Assembly: GCA_038210275.1 (NCBI GenBank)
Contig: JBBQWV010000008.1
Span: forward strand, 71,697-135,696
From: PALSA-1296 sp038210275
Lineage (GTDB): Bacteria > Bacteroidota > Ignavibacteria > Palsa-1295
Direction: 5' to 3'
DNA length: 64,000 bases
Below the pieces are notes generated by a model, which was not told the origin of the DNA, searched no databases, and worked only from the letters and a program-made list of their open reading frames with translations. A program made the position numbers and the translations under genes. The number at the start of each line of letters is the position of its first letter. Positions within the stretch are counted from its first letter, which is position 1. Below are positions 1 through 9,053 of the stretch, in pieces.

Positions 1-289
1 TGTACCACTATGAGTCGTTAGTTATTAGTCGTTAGCAAAGGAGAAGCCCTCACCCTTAATCCCTCTCCCGGATTACCGGGAGAAGGAGACAAAAAAATAG
101 GGCGGACGGAGAGTCCACCCCACTGGATTCGGGGTCTTCAAACCCTGAAAATTATTTTAACCCTGTAAATCCTAATTCTGACAAACTTAATCCCGGTTCG
201 AACAAACTTTGTTCATTCGAATATTGTTTGTGCAGTGCTATTTTAAAAAATTAACGTATTTGAAATTCCGATAAACGCATACTGTTGTT
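1..289. repeat. Intergenic stretch with palindromic repeats upstream of citrate synthase
   Basis: No gene is seen here. Positions 64-83 form an inverted repeat, TCTCCCGG-atta-CCGGGAGA, inside a CCCTCTCC-type repeat that recurs at 19.46, 58.3-58.55 and 59.3 kb. Positions 100-126, read on the minus strand, resemble the AGTGGGACGGACT/TAGTCCGTCCG repeat found at 30.6 and 47.3 kb. Positions 12-37 hold two copies of a TTAGTCGTTAG-like word also seen near 14.03 kb. No clear TAnnTTTG promoter box was found for the downstream gene. Confidence 0.5.
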
Positions 290-1456
290 ATGGCAAACGA
301 AACTGCACCTGCTCCCTCAGCAAATGGAACGCCCGTGACCGCCACCCCCAAAGCAGGTCTCGAAGATATCGTCGCCGGTGAAAGCAAGATCTGCTTTCTC
401 GATGGCAAACGTGGCATCCTCGCCTATTATGGTTATAATATTCATGATCTCGTAAAAGGAAGTTTCGAAGAAACTTCTTACTTGCTTTTTTACGGCAAGT
501 TGCCAAATGCAAGCGAGTTATCAGATTTCACGGCAAAGCTTGTTAAAGCCCGCGAACTTCCGAAGCAGATCAAGGAGCGCATCGCTTCCTATCCGAAGAA
601 TGTCCATCCGATGGCTGTGATCCGCACCGTCGTCAGCGAGTTATCGTTCTATGATACTTCGGTTGAAGATAATTCACGGAATGCCAATATCGAGAAGGGT
701 ATTCGCCTGATGTCTCAGATTCCGCTTATTGTCGCATCCTACGATGCTCTCCGCAACGGACGCCCTGTGCCGGAAGCAAAGCCGAACCTCAGCCATGCCG
801 CCAATTTTCTCTACCAGCTTTTAGGCAAAGAGCAGGATGCCGAGATCGTGAAGATGTTTGATTCAGCGCTGACGCTTCATGCCGATCATGAGTTCAATGC
901 TTCGACTTTTACCTGCCGCGTTATTGCCTCGACTCTGAGCGATATTTATTCGGCTGTCACCGGCGCGATCGGTGCGCTGAAAGGACCATTGCATGGCGGA
1001 GCCAATGAGCAAGTTATGCGTATGCTTCTGAAGATCAACGATCCCTCACGAGCCAAGGAATGGGTGATCGACGCATTAGCCCGCAAAGAAAAGATCATGG
1101 GATTCGGGCATCGCGTCTATCGCACTGAAGATCCCCGCGCCACGCATCTCCGCAAGTTCAGCGAAGAAATGGGCAAGCGTTGCAAGGAGCCACAATGGTA
1201 CCAAATGTCCCTCGACATTGAGCAACTTATCTTCGCCGAGAAAAAGCTTTACCCGAACGTAGATTTTTATTCTGCAAGCACGTATCATCTGATGGGCATT
1301 CCGCTCGATCTTTATACGCCGATCTTTGCAATGAGCCGCGTCACAGGATGGGTTGCTCATGCGCTGGAGCAGTATTCCAATAACCGCATCATCCGCCCCG
1401 CCGCAGACTACACCGGACCGCTGGATCAGACGTGGGTGTCGGTTGAGAAAAGATAA
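290..1456 (+). CDS. gltA: Citrate synthase
   Basis: Condenses acetyl-CoA with oxaloacetate to citrate, the entry step of the TCA cycle, in the cytoplasm. At 388 aa it matches the shorter bacterial citrate/2-methylcitrate synthase type rather than the longer NADH-regulated proteobacterial form. Visible family signatures are LHADHEFNASTF, GPLHGGANEQVM (active-site His) and GFGHRVYRTEDPRA (active-site His and Arg), followed by the C-terminal catalytic Asp region (PNVDFYSAS). About 20 N-terminal residues are Ala/Pro/Thr-rich and probably disordered. ATG start at 290. It is followed by a strong hairpin at 1468-1513 and looks monocistronic. A 2-methylcitrate synthase activity cannot be excluded from sequence; no prp genes are nearby. 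Confidence 0.95.
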   Translation: MANETAPAPSANGTPVTATPKAGLEDIVAGESKICFLDGKRGILAYYGYNIHDLVKGSFEETSYLLFYGKLPNASELSDFTAKLVKARELPKQIKERIASYPKNVHPMAVIRTVVSELSFYDTSVEDNSRNANIEKGIRLMSQIPLIVASYDALRNGRPVPEAKPNLSHAANFLYQLLGKEQDAEIVKMFDSALTLHADHEFNASTFTCRVIASTLSDIYSAVTGAIGALKGPLHGGANEQVMRMLLKINDPSRAKEWVIDALARKEKIMGFGHRVYRTEDPRATHLRKFSEEMGKRCKEPQWYQMSLDIEQLIFAEKKLYPNVDFYSASTYHLMGIPLDLYTPIFAMSRVTGWVAHALEQYSNNRIIRPAADYTGPLDQTWVSVEKR

Positions 1457-1467
1457 TATTTCCACAT

Positions 1468-1513
1468 CGGTAGGCGTAGGGCTTTAGCATGGGCTAAAGT
1501 CCTGCGCCTACCG
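1468..1513 (+). terminator. Long hairpin after citrate synthase (repeat-like)
   Basis: Left arm 1468-1488 pairs with right arm 1493-1513 over 21 positions with two mismatches, around a 4-nt loop. The core is GGGCTTTAGC/GCTAAAGTCC. No T-run follows, so it may be a structural repeat as much as a factor-independent terminator. GCTAAAG-type cores recur at 18789-18800 and near 38735. Confidence 0.6.
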
Positions 1514-1567
1514 AGAGACTAAAACCCCTCACACTCCCTTTTTAAAATACCATAGGATGTAATCACT

Positions 1568-1575
1568 TATCTTTG
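1568..1575 (+). promoter_or_regulatory. Candidate promoter -7 box TATCTTTG
   Basis: TATCTTTG fits the Bacteroidota primary-sigma -7 consensus TAnnTTTG and lies 17 nt before the ATG at 1593. A -33 TTG is not clear; a T-rich stretch lies at 1539-1543. Confidence 0.45.
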
Positions 1576-1592
1576 TATTGCATCTTATCTCT

Positions 1593-2975
1593 ATGGACAT
1601 CGTATTTCATTTATTTCTCGTCGTATTTTTCATCGCTCTGAACGGATTCTTCGTAGCCGCGGAGTTTGCTATTGTTAAAGTTCGCGGAACGCAGATCACT
1701 CAGCTAATTCAAGCCGGCAATGAAAAAGCCAAGCTGCTCAAGGCGATCTCCGAGAATCTGAACGAGTATCTTGCCGCCACACAAGTCGGCATTACTCTTG
1801 CCAGCCTTGCTCTCGGTTGGGTGGGCGAACCAACGACGGCAGCGCTTCTAACGCCGCTCTTCGATCTCTTACATGCCTCACCCGCGCTTCTTCACGGATT
1901 TAGTATTGTGCTTGGATTTGCTATTATTACCGTTGCACATATTGTCATCGGTGAACAGCTTCCGAAAATGATCGCTATTAATAATGATCAGAAGGTAGCG
2001 CTTCGCATTGCAGCACCGTTGCACATTTTTTTCATCGTCTTCAATCCAATTATTCGTGTTCTGAACTGGTTGGTGAATACATTATTGAAGCTTTTGGGAA
2101 CGTCGTCATCCTCACATGAAGGACATACGGCTGAAGAGCTAAAAACAGTTCTTCTGGAATCGGCGAAACGAGGCGTTGTATCGGCTGATGAATCCGATCT
2201 TCTCGAATCGGTTTTTGAATTTTCTGAAACGACAGCGCAGGAAGTGATGGTTCACCGCTCCGATGTGATCGGTATTGATCTGACACGCGAACCGCGTGAG
2301 ATCATGCAGATGATTCAGAATGATGGCTTCTCGCGGCTGCCGGTTTACAAGACTTCGCTTGATGAAATAACCGGAGTGTTATACGTGAAAGATTTGCTTC
2401 CGCATTTTTCGCAGCTTGAACGCTTCACTGCTCCGAGCCAGAATGGCGGTGAAGATTTTTATAAATTACTAGAACGTACAGCGCGTCCGGCAAAATATAT
2501 CAGCGAAACGCAGCCGATCTCGAAATTGCTTTTGGAATTCAGAAAATCACGAACGCATATCGGAATCGTCGTCAGCGAACACGGCGGCGTAGAGGGGATC
2601 ATTACTCTTGAAGATATTTTGGAAGAGTTAGTAGGCGAGATACGCGATGAATCAGATGGCGCATCGGATGAGCGCAATGCCTTCGAGATCGGAGACGCGC
2701 TGTATATTGATCCAAGCATGAGCGTATCGGATTTCAACGAACGCTTCGAAGAACGATTTCCGAAGATCGAAGAAAGCGCTGAGTATCAAACGATCTCAGG
2801 TTTTGTGCAAAAGATCTGCGGCAGGATTCCGAATGTCGGCGATGAAATTGTAGCAGACGGAATGAGATTTACAGTAAAAAGAAAAATCAGACATCGCTTA
2901 GAGCAAATTAAGATCGAGAAAATGCCGCATGAGCATCACGAAGGCGAAATAGACGCAGTACCATCTCAGCAATGA
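1593..2975 (+). CDS. CorC/HlyC-type CBS-domain membrane protein (CNNM family)
   Basis: Integral membrane protein of the UPF0053/CNNM family, known members of which take part in Mg2+/Co2+ efflux; haemolysin is a legacy name. The N-terminal DUF21 region (about residues 1-180) has several hydrophobic segments and the hallmark NGFFVAAEFAIVKVR. Two CBS domains follow (about 200-345; EVMVHRSDVIGID, then a second with GIVVSEHGGVEGIITLEDI), then a C-terminal CorC_HlyC domain (IDPSMSVSDFNERF, GDEIVADGMRFTV). The frame is open from a TTG at 1578, but the ATG at 1593 gives the standard family N-terminus and sits behind the TATCTTTG box. Its stop overlaps the next gene by 4 nt (ATGA), implying translational coupling. 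Transport role is from family knowledge. Confidence 0.9.
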   Translation: MDIVFHLFLVVFFIALNGFFVAAEFAIVKVRGTQITQLIQAGNEKAKLLKAISENLNEYLAATQVGITLASLALGWVGEPTTAALLTPLFDLLHASPALLHGFSIVLGFAIITVAHIVIGEQLPKMIAINNDQKVALRIAAPLHIFFIVFNPIIRVLNWLVNTLLKLLGTSSSSHEGHTAEELKTVLLESAKRGVVSADESDLLESVFEFSETTAQEVMVHRSDVIGIDLTREPREIMQMIQNDGFSRLPVYKTSLDEITGVLYVKDLLPHFSQLERFTAPSQNGGEDFYKLLERTARPAKYISETQPISKLLLEFRKSRTHIGIVVSEHGGVEGIITLEDILEELVGEIRDESDGASDERNAFEIGDALYIDPSMSVSDFNERFEERFPKIEESAEYQTISGFVQKICGRIPNVGDEIVADGMRFTVKRKIRHRLEQIKIEKMPHEHHEGEIDAVPSQQ

Positions 2976-4174
2976 TACCCGAGTTACGCAAAGAATTTAA
3001 TAGTCGCTTTTCTGTTGATCTCTATCGCAAGCAGATCGCTGCTCTTGAGCATCGTGCCGGATGCGAGATCGAATTTCGCATTGCAGAAACACCGCTCTTT
3101 CTCTCGCGTGAAATGGCAAGCCGCGCCGGAAAGCTTGCAGAAGAAATTTTAATTAAAGCAGTAACCCCTGAACTCCAGAAAGTCGGCAGAACTGCAATAC
3201 CCGAATCTTTTAATGTTGCAGATGAAACTCCGCTTCCGCTTTTTGCAGCAGTTGATTTTGCGGTCACCGGATCGCGGGAGAATCCGCAATTCAAACTCAT
3301 TGAACTTCAAGGTTTCCCGTCGCTCTATCATTACCAGCCTGCGTTCAGCGAAAGCATCAGAGATATTTACGGATTGCCTAAAGCGTTGAACGGACTTCTT
3401 GATCCTTCACTCGGAATAGAAAAATATTATGAGATATTAAAAAAAGCGATCGTTGCCGATGGTGATCCAAATGAAACGGTCCTTTTGGAAATTGATCCGA
3501 TGAATCAGAAAACGAAATGTGATTTTCTCTTAGCACAAAAGCATCTCGGAATTCATATCGTGGATATTTGCTCGGTTATTTCGCAAGGCAACGAATTATT
3601 CCATCCCGATCACGAAGGCAATCTCATCCGCATCAAACGAATTTATAACCGCGCCATTGCTGACGAGTTATTCCGAAAAAATATTTCACTTCGTTTTGAT
3701 ATTCATGGTAGTTATGATGTCGAGTGGGCAGGACATCCGAATTGGTATTTCCGGATTTCAAAAGTGTTGCTTCCGCATCTTGTCGGCACGAACGACGCTG
3801 TTCCGCAGGCATTTTATCTCAGCGAAGCAGACTATAAGCATCTTGATCTTTTGCAGTTCGTTCTTAAGCCGCTCTATTCATTTGCCGGACAGGGAGTGAA
3901 TGTGAATCCGACAATTTCTGACGTTGAAGCCATTCCTGAAACCGAGCGAAGCAAATGGCTTTTGCAGGAAAAAGTTGAATATGCAAATATTATTACCACT
4001 CCCAGTGGTGATGAAGTTCGTGGTGAACTCCGCGTGATGCTGATCTGGAACGAAGGCGAGAAATCGCCGCAAGCGCTTCATACACTTGTCCGCCTGACAC
4101 GCGGCAAGATGGTCGGCGTTGATTATAATAAAGGACTGGATTGGGTTGGGTCAAGCTGTGCATTAGTACAATAA
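2972..4174 (+). CDS. Conserved hypothetical protein, possible ATP-grasp-like fold
   Basis: A 400-aa soluble protein with no signal peptide. It resembles a conserved hypothetical family of FCB bacteria marked by FRIAETPLF near the N-terminus and a KLIELQGFPSLYHYQPAF segment. The C-terminal half (LKPLYSFAGQGVNV, WLLQEKVEYANII, then GELRVMLIW) has the strand order and basic/acidic spacing of an ATP-grasp nucleotide-binding region: KPLxxxxGxGV, then a QExVE hinge, then ExRVM. That reading is inference; no substrate is suggested. It overlaps the upstream CorC gene by ATGA and is followed 4 nt later by a small ORF, so the three are probably co-transcribed. Confidence 0.75.
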   Translation: MIPELRKEFNSRFSVDLYRKQIAALEHRAGCEIEFRIAETPLFLSREMASRAGKLAEEILIKAVTPELQKVGRTAIPESFNVADETPLPLFAAVDFAVTGSRENPQFKLIELQGFPSLYHYQPAFSESIRDIYGLPKALNGLLDPSLGIEKYYEILKKAIVADGDPNETVLLEIDPMNQKTKCDFLLAQKHLGIHIVDICSVISQGNELFHPDHEGNLIRIKRIYNRAIADELFRKNISLRFDIHGSYDVEWAGHPNWYFRISKVLLPHLVGTNDAVPQAFYLSEADYKHLDLLQFVLKPLYSFAGQGVNVNPTISDVEAIPETERSKWLLQEKVEYANIITTPSGDEVRGELRVMLIWNEGEKSPQALHTLVRLTRGKMVGVDYNKGLDWVGSSCALVQ

Positions 4175-4178
4175 ATTC

Positions 4179-4478
4179 ATGAATCATCAATTACTCTCGA
4201 TCATTGCCGGACGCGAAGATTATACTATTACCGGAGAAGATAAAAAGATCGTAGAGTTTTTTGTGGAATATATGGATCACAACTCTCTTTGGCTTCTTCG
4301 ATATGATGCCGGTGAGGATCCGAAATTTATTTTCACCAACGAAGCACAGCGATATACATTTGCTCTCTCGGAGATCAAAAAACTTTATGGAGATATGAAA
4401 TCGGGTGTTTCTATGAATTGGGAGGAGACCCCATTTGAATACATCAATCAAAATCCTTTCTTGGAGAAAAAGCCTTGA
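4179..4478 (+). CDS. Small hypothetical protein (99 aa)
   Basis: Not recognised. It is an acidic, soluble 99-residue protein with no signal peptide, membrane segment or metal motif; aromatic residues are frequent in the middle (HNSLWLLRY). ATG start at 4179, 4 nt after the preceding stop, and followed after about 20 nt by the glycosyltransferase ATG, so operon membership is the main reason to accept it. Confidence 0.6.
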   Translation: MNHQLLSIIAGREDYTITGEDKKIVEFFVEYMDHNSLWLLRYDAGEDPKFIFTNEAQRYTFALSEIKKLYGDMKSGVSMNWEETPFEYINQNPFLEKKP

Positions 4479-4499
4479 TTTCTTTGTTGACGAGAATTG

Positions 4500-5675
4500 A
4501 TGGATAGTAATAGCAAGAATCTAAGGATCGGCTTTCTTTTCAAAGATGATGTGAATGATCGTCGTGCATGGTCTGGTACGATGTATTATACGGCTGAAAG
4601 TCTTGCAAAACATTGTGGTGATGTCCACTTTATCGGTCCGTATCCATACAAAGCAGTTTTTACTATTCTCAGAGGATTATCTTTTCTACTGAAAAAAGTA
4701 AGCGGAAGAAGATTTAATTACTTGCAGACGACACTTGTTGCAAAATTCTACAGCCGCTACTTCACAAAAAAAATCAGGAGAGAAAAGTATGATTTGATAT
4801 TCGCTCCTTCAGGATCTTTAGAAATTGCATATCTTGAAACAGATATTCCTATTGTCTTACTCTCTGATGCTACGTTTGCAAAACTGATCGACTATTATCC
4901 TGACTACACAAACTTATTTCCTTATATAAAAACCGAAGGGCTTAAAATTCAACAACGGGCATTCGACAACGCTTCGATGCTCATTTTTTCTTCGGATTGG
5001 GCGGCTGACTCAGCAAAAATAGATTTTAATATCTCGCCTGAAAAAATCTGTGTAATTCCTCTCGGAGCAAACATCGACACTGTTCCTCTACGAGAAACGG
5101 TATTGAGAAAAAAGAAGACGGATACTTGTCGATTATTGTTTTTAGGAGTTAATTGGGAAAGGAAAGGAGGAAGCATTGCCTTTGAAACACTCTTAGAATT
5201 AAAGAGAAGAGGAATAAAGTGTACTCTTACCGTAATTGGATGTGTTCCGCCTGCTGACTATAGTGACCCCGATCTTATTGTGATACCGTTTCTAAATAAA
5301 AATAATCCGGAAGAGAGAAAACATCTTGACGATCATTTTTTAAATTCAGACTTTCTTCTCCTCCCAACAAGAGCAGAATGTTACGGAATCGTTTTTGCCG
5401 AAGCGAGCGCGTTTGGACTTCCTTCGATCGCCACGGCTACCGGAGGAATTTCCGGAGTAGTGAAAGAAGGTGTCAATGGTTTTCTGCTTCCGTTGGAAGC
5501 GAAGGCAAATGAATATGCCGATAAAATTTCAGGAGTTTTCTCTTCCGATGAAGAGTATTATGCAATGGTAGAGAGCAGTCGTAGCCTCTACGAAAAAAGT
5601 CTTAATTGGGATGCTTGGGCAAATGGTTTTAATGAGGCAGTACAAAAGTCGGAGTTAATAAAAAAAATATCCTAA
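4500..5675 (+). CDS. Glycosyltransferase family 4
   Basis: A GT-B fold retaining glycosyltransferase of about 391 aa, probably acting on cell-surface glycans or glycolipids at the cytoplasmic face. The C-terminal half has the GT4 donor-site features: LLFLGVNWERKGG (start of the second Rossmann domain) and EX7E in the segment ECYGIVFAEASAFGLPSIA, followed by the TGGISGVVKEGVNGFLL loop. The N-terminal acceptor domain has DDVNDRRAWSGTMYY. ATG at 4500 is preferred over the TTG at 4497. Last gene of the plus-strand run; convergent with the gene ending at 5709, 33 nt away. Sugar specificity cannot be read. Confidence 0.88.
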   Translation: MDSNSKNLRIGFLFKDDVNDRRAWSGTMYYTAESLAKHCGDVHFIGPYPYKAVFTILRGLSFLLKKVSGRRFNYLQTTLVAKFYSRYFTKKIRREKYDLIFAPSGSLEIAYLETDIPIVLLSDATFAKLIDYYPDYTNLFPYIKTEGLKIQQRAFDNASMLIFSSDWAADSAKIDFNISPEKICVIPLGANIDTVPLRETVLRKKKTDTCRLLFLGVNWERKGGSIAFETLLELKRRGIKCTLTVIGCVPPADYSDPDLIVIPFLNKNNPEERKHLDDHFLNSDFLLLPTRAECYGIVFAEASAFGLPSIATATGGISGVVKEGVNGFLLPLEAKANEYADKISGVFSSDEEYYAMVESSRSLYEKSLNWDAWANGFNEAVQKSELIKKIS

Positions 5676-5708
5676 AATACTGTCAAGACAAATAACTCTG
5701 AATCTGCA

Positions 5709-6212
5709 TCATCTCTTTCCAAGCCTCACAAAAACTCTGGTATATTTATCGGTATAGGATACTTCCATCGTGCCGTCTTCATCTTCCCAACGTCTGTTTG
5801 TGACGCTTTCGTTTTGAGTGATCACACCGCGTCCAAAGGATCGCTCTAGATAAGAATTTAAGGTGTTGCGAGTATTGATATATCTTTCTCCGGAAAGAGG
5901 ATGAAAATTAACGACGATCGTTCGTACTTTATTATGGAGTATTTGCAATTGGAGATATGCCGCTTCACCCAAAATGCGCACGCTATCGGATTCGATAAGT
6001 GTGAGCGAATCAACTTTTAGTCTATTTATTCGCAGCGCGGTATGACGCATCACGATCTCCGCCGAATCCGCGCTCATGGTCAGATGAAATCCCCCGATCA
6101 TCGGACGCGAAGGAATATACGGTTTGGTTTTGACCGGAACAGATGCAGAACTTCCGGCAGAAATAAAACCGCAGATCAATAGGAGAATGATATACCAAAT
6201 ATGTTTGGTCAA
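5709..6212 (-). CDS. Small secreted hypothetical protein
   Basis: A 167-aa protein with an N-terminal signal peptide (hydrophobic IIILLLICGFISAG-like core, cleavage near Ala-Ser-Ala). No family recognised; the mature part is mixed alpha/beta with a basic C-terminus (RVFVRLGKR). The start is TTG at 6212, whose TTGA overlaps the stop of the upstream propeller gene by 4 nt, so expression is likely coupled to it. Last gene of a three-gene minus-strand unit with 6209-7561 and 7561-8931. Confidence 0.65.
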   Translation of the reverse strand: MTKHIWYIILLLICGFISAGSSASVPVKTKPYIPSRPMIGGFHLTMSADSAEIVMRHTALRINRLKVDSLTLIESDSVRILGEAAYLQLQILHNKVRTIVVNFHPLSGERYINTRNTLNSYLERSFGRGVITQNESVTNRRWEDEDGTMEVSYTDKYTRVFVRLGKR

Positions 6213-7561
6213 AACGGCTGCTTGATCTGTAAGAGTTTATTATATTTCACCGCGCAATACTCAACACTTTTATTATCGGATGACCATCCAACTCTGCCGA
6301 TGCGCTCGAAGCTCGGAGAGCGTTTGCCGCCGGCAACTATAAAATTTCTTCCGCGCTCATCGCTTGAAAGATAGGCAAATTTCTTCTCATCGGGTGACCA
6401 ATAACAATCAACATATTCGCCGACATCGCCAATCTTTTTTCCATTCAGATACAGAGAAGTAACGCCGTTCTTCATAGCGCTCCATGCGATATTTTTCCCG
6501 CTCGGGCTAAGAAAGAGACGCCCCATATCATCATAAGGACCAGCAATGACCTTGCCATCTTTGACGACAACTCCGGTCTTTTCATTTCGTTGAGCCATGC
6601 GTGTGTCGCCTGTGGTATCGCCTGCAAAATAAACGATGTGCGGTCCGTTTGTATCGATCTGGATATTATTGATCCAGTGAAAATTCGGTTGGCGTTTGCC
6701 GTCAAAAATAATGTAGCTATGTATTGTATCTTTTCCTTCGAGGAAATAACTCGTCTTGAAAAGCTGCGCGGGATTGCGGTAATCAAAATCATAGTCTCTG
6801 CTATCAAGAATATAGGGAAAGCTTTTAATATCCGGAGAAAAATGGTAGATCACCGGATCGCTTGAAGCGAGATAAGGATTCGTTTTTGAACGCGTGTACA
6901 TTTTTTGAAGTGCAAATGGGGTAACCAGATTTTCATCTCTTCCTTCAGTCGAACGGTATGCCCAGCCATCTTCGGTTTTATCGAAAGAAAACATACCCGG
7001 CAACGGATTTCCTTTTGCGAGAATAAGCCCGTCCACTAAGACGACATCACGCAAGCCCCGCTGAAGTGCATTCGAAGCCGGCATTGTTGCTGCCCAATGC
7101 TTTCCTGTTCTTGAGAAATAGAGCTGATTGTAATCGCTTTCATACGTGCCAAGAGAGTCTGGGGTGACGGACTTGAGAGTTGACTTATAGACCGTTGTTG
7201 TCGTCGTATTAAAACCTTTATTATCGAAACTTCTCTCTAAGCCCATCCAGATCACATAATCACCTTTCGGAGAAAATCGAGCTGTCGTTCTCGGAATTTC
7301 ATTAAAGCGTCTATCAAAACTCACTCCGCGTATGATCATTGTTTGCAAATGCCCGAAGTCATCGACGGCAAACCAATCCGATCCGTCCGGCAGAGCTTCG
7401 AAATGTTGGATCGGACGTGCAACGTCGAATTCATACATCTCTTTCTCACTCAGTTTGGCGAGAGGATATTTATCCGCATACGAAAGGCCATTGTTTTGCG
7501 CATAACTCTGAGTGGTAAAAAAATACAACAGTAAAAAAAATCCTATCACAAAACTTCGCAT
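6209..7561 (-). CDS. Secreted WD40-like (PD40/TolB-type) beta-propeller protein
   Basis: About 450 aa with a signal peptide ending TQSYAQ. The body has repeated blades with the WSxDxKxxAY signature of PD40/TolB-like propellers (TARFSPKGDYVIWMG, LSPSGKNIAWSAMKNG, CYWSPDEKKFAYLSSDERG, VGWSSDNKSVEY). Such propellers usually bind protein or carbohydrate partners in the periplasm or at the surface. No lipobox and no sorting tail. ATG at 7561 overlaps the upstream glycosyltransferase stop by one base (TGATG); the TTG at 7564 is an alternative. Function not known. Confidence 0.75.
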   Translation of the reverse strand: MRSFVIGFFLLLYFFTTQSYAQNNGLSYADKYPLAKLSEKEMYEFDVARPIQHFEALPDGSDWFAVDDFGHLQTMIIRGVSFDRRFNEIPRTTARFSPKGDYVIWMGLERSFDNKGFNTTTTTVYKSTLKSVTPDSLGTYESDYNQLYFSRTGKHWAATMPASNALQRGLRDVVLVDGLILAKGNPLPGMFSFDKTEDGWAYRSTEGRDENLVTPFALQKMYTRSKTNPYLASSDPVIYHFSPDIKSFPYILDSRDYDFDYRNPAQLFKTSYFLEGKDTIHSYIIFDGKRQPNFHWINNIQIDTNGPHIVYFAGDTTGDTRMAQRNEKTGVVVKDGKVIAGPYDDMGRLFLSPSGKNIAWSAMKNGVTSLYLNGKKIGDVGEYVDCYWSPDEKKFAYLSSDERGRNFIVAGGKRSPSFERIGRVGWSSDNKSVEYCAVKYNKLLQIKQPF

Positions 7562-8931
7562 CAATATTTTCTCCTTAATTTCTTGATCTCGCCATCCAAA
7601 CTTCCGGACATGAACGTCAGTTGCAGAGCAAGTTCTTTTGATAAAAATTGCCTGTCGTATTTTTTCAGGAAGTCTTCATCCTGTGCAAGGGGAAGTTTCC
7701 ATGCTTTCCATAACGAAAAATACTCAAGCAATGCTTTCTTGATCTCCTGAACGTTCTCCGGCTGTGCAAGTTTCGCATTGCCATATTCATTGAGCATTCG
7801 CGCTGCATGACTCCCTGTAGGAACAAGCCCCAATATGGGTTTGCGAGTACCGAAGTATTCATATAATTTCCCCGGAGCCGAGAGATCATCCGACATCGTC
7901 ATCCACAGCACATCGCTTGCCATAAGCTGCGTCACGCTTTCGGTATGCGGTAAATATCCCAACTCAGTAACGTTACCGGCAAGGTTCATCTTTTTGATGA
8001 GCTTCCGATACTCTTTTTGCAGGACGCCGACGAAATTTAATTCTAAGCATCCGCCAAGTTCCGGGACTTCAGTAATAGCTTCTTTGACTGCCTGCAACAG
8101 AAACTTTGGCGTTCTGCCGACATAAAATGCTCCTGAATATGTTACCTTGAACGTATCAGGCTGTACGATATTTGGGGCAAGAAGTTTTGCCTTCTCCATA
8201 TCGTCTGGATCGAAACCGTGTGGAAGAATAAAAACATCATTCCAGTCTAAGAAGAGATAATTGCTGAGCAATATCTCTTTCATTCTACGATTGGCAACGG
8301 TAATGGCATCGCTTGCTCGCAATGCTTCGTACTCGATCTTCCGAGCTTTGCGTTTATGAAGTGGAGTCAGATAAAAATTCAAGACAGGATTATCAACCCA
8401 TGCATCGCGATAATCCATCAGATACGGAACATTGTATTTTTCCTTTAACTCACTGGCGATTAAGAAGTCAGTATAAGGGGGGGCTGTGCTGAATATCGCA
8501 TCTATATGATGTTCTTCAAAAATTTCAGCTGCCTTCTGAATCGCAATATCTTTCCAGCCAATACGTGAATCCGGCTGACGGAATATCTGCACAATTTTCG
8601 AGCGAAGCCTCTGCCAACCTTGACGAGGAAGCTTCAGAATCTTTCCGCTTTTCTTTGCGCGCTTGAGTGAGGGATCGGCTTCAGTCCGGTAAATAATGAC
8701 TTTTCCGGAATTGATCTCTTCTTCGAGTTCATGCAACAACGACTCATCAAATGCATAATAAGGCGTATCAATAGGAGTTGTCAGTACGATCGGTTTCCAT
8801 CCGAATTGCGGAAGGTATTTGACGAATTTCAGCGTACGCTGAACGCCCGATAAGCCCATCGGTGGAAAGTAGTAGGCGATAATGAGAACGGTGTTCCCGT
8901 TTCCGGTCTGTTGTGGATTAATATCCTGCAA
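7561..8931 (-). CDS. GT4-like glycosyltransferase
   Basis: A 456-aa protein of GT-B fold. The N-terminus has the GT4 opening VLIIAYYFPPMGLSGVQRT, a donor-domain start KVTYSGAFYVGRTP, and a late LSAPGKLYEYFGTRKPIL segment equivalent to the EX7E region, in which the first acidic position is less conserved. Family members add sugars to surface polysaccharides. The start is TTG at 8931 because no upstream in-frame ATG exists; a TATTTTTG box lies 29 nt upstream on the minus strand. First gene of the overlapping minus-strand trio. Confidence 0.82.
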   Translation of the reverse strand: MQDINPQQTGNGNTVLIIAYYFPPMGLSGVQRTLKFVKYLPQFGWKPIVLTTPIDTPYYAFDESLLHELEEEINSGKVIIYRTEADPSLKRAKKSGKILKLPRQGWQRLRSKIVQIFRQPDSRIGWKDIAIQKAAEIFEEHHIDAIFSTAPPYTDFLIASELKEKYNVPYLMDYRDAWVDNPVLNFYLTPLHKRKARKIEYEALRASDAITVANRRMKEILLSNYLFLDWNDVFILPHGFDPDDMEKAKLLAPNIVQPDTFKVTYSGAFYVGRTPKFLLQAVKEAITEVPELGGCLELNFVGVLQKEYRKLIKKMNLAGNVTELGYLPHTESVTQLMASDVLWMTMSDDLSAPGKLYEYFGTRKPILGLVPTGSHAARMLNEYGNAKLAQPENVQEIKKALLEYFSLWKAWKLPLAQDEDFLKKYDRQFLSKELALQLTFMSGSLDGEIKKLRRKY

Positions 8932-8960
8932 GTGGTGCTTCTAAAATAAATTTCTATTTA

Positions 8961-8968
8961 CAAAAATA
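8961..8968 (-). promoter_or_regulatory. Candidate promoter -7 box TATTTTTG (minus strand)
   Basis: CAAAAATA on the plus strand reads TATTTTTG on the minus strand, matching TAnnTTTG, 29 nt before the TTG start at 8931. No convincing -33 TTG was seen. Confidence 0.35.
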
Positions 8969-9053
8969 CGCGGATTGGAACACCTGCACGGCGCATTCGG
9001 TTACATAACTGAAACAACTCCGCAACTAAAATCGTAGTTTGTTCTATCATTTA

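Noticed and set aside
180..215. GGTTCGAAC near 196 as a possible tRNA T-arm
   Set aside because: No acceptor stem, D-arm or anticodon arm could be paired around it.
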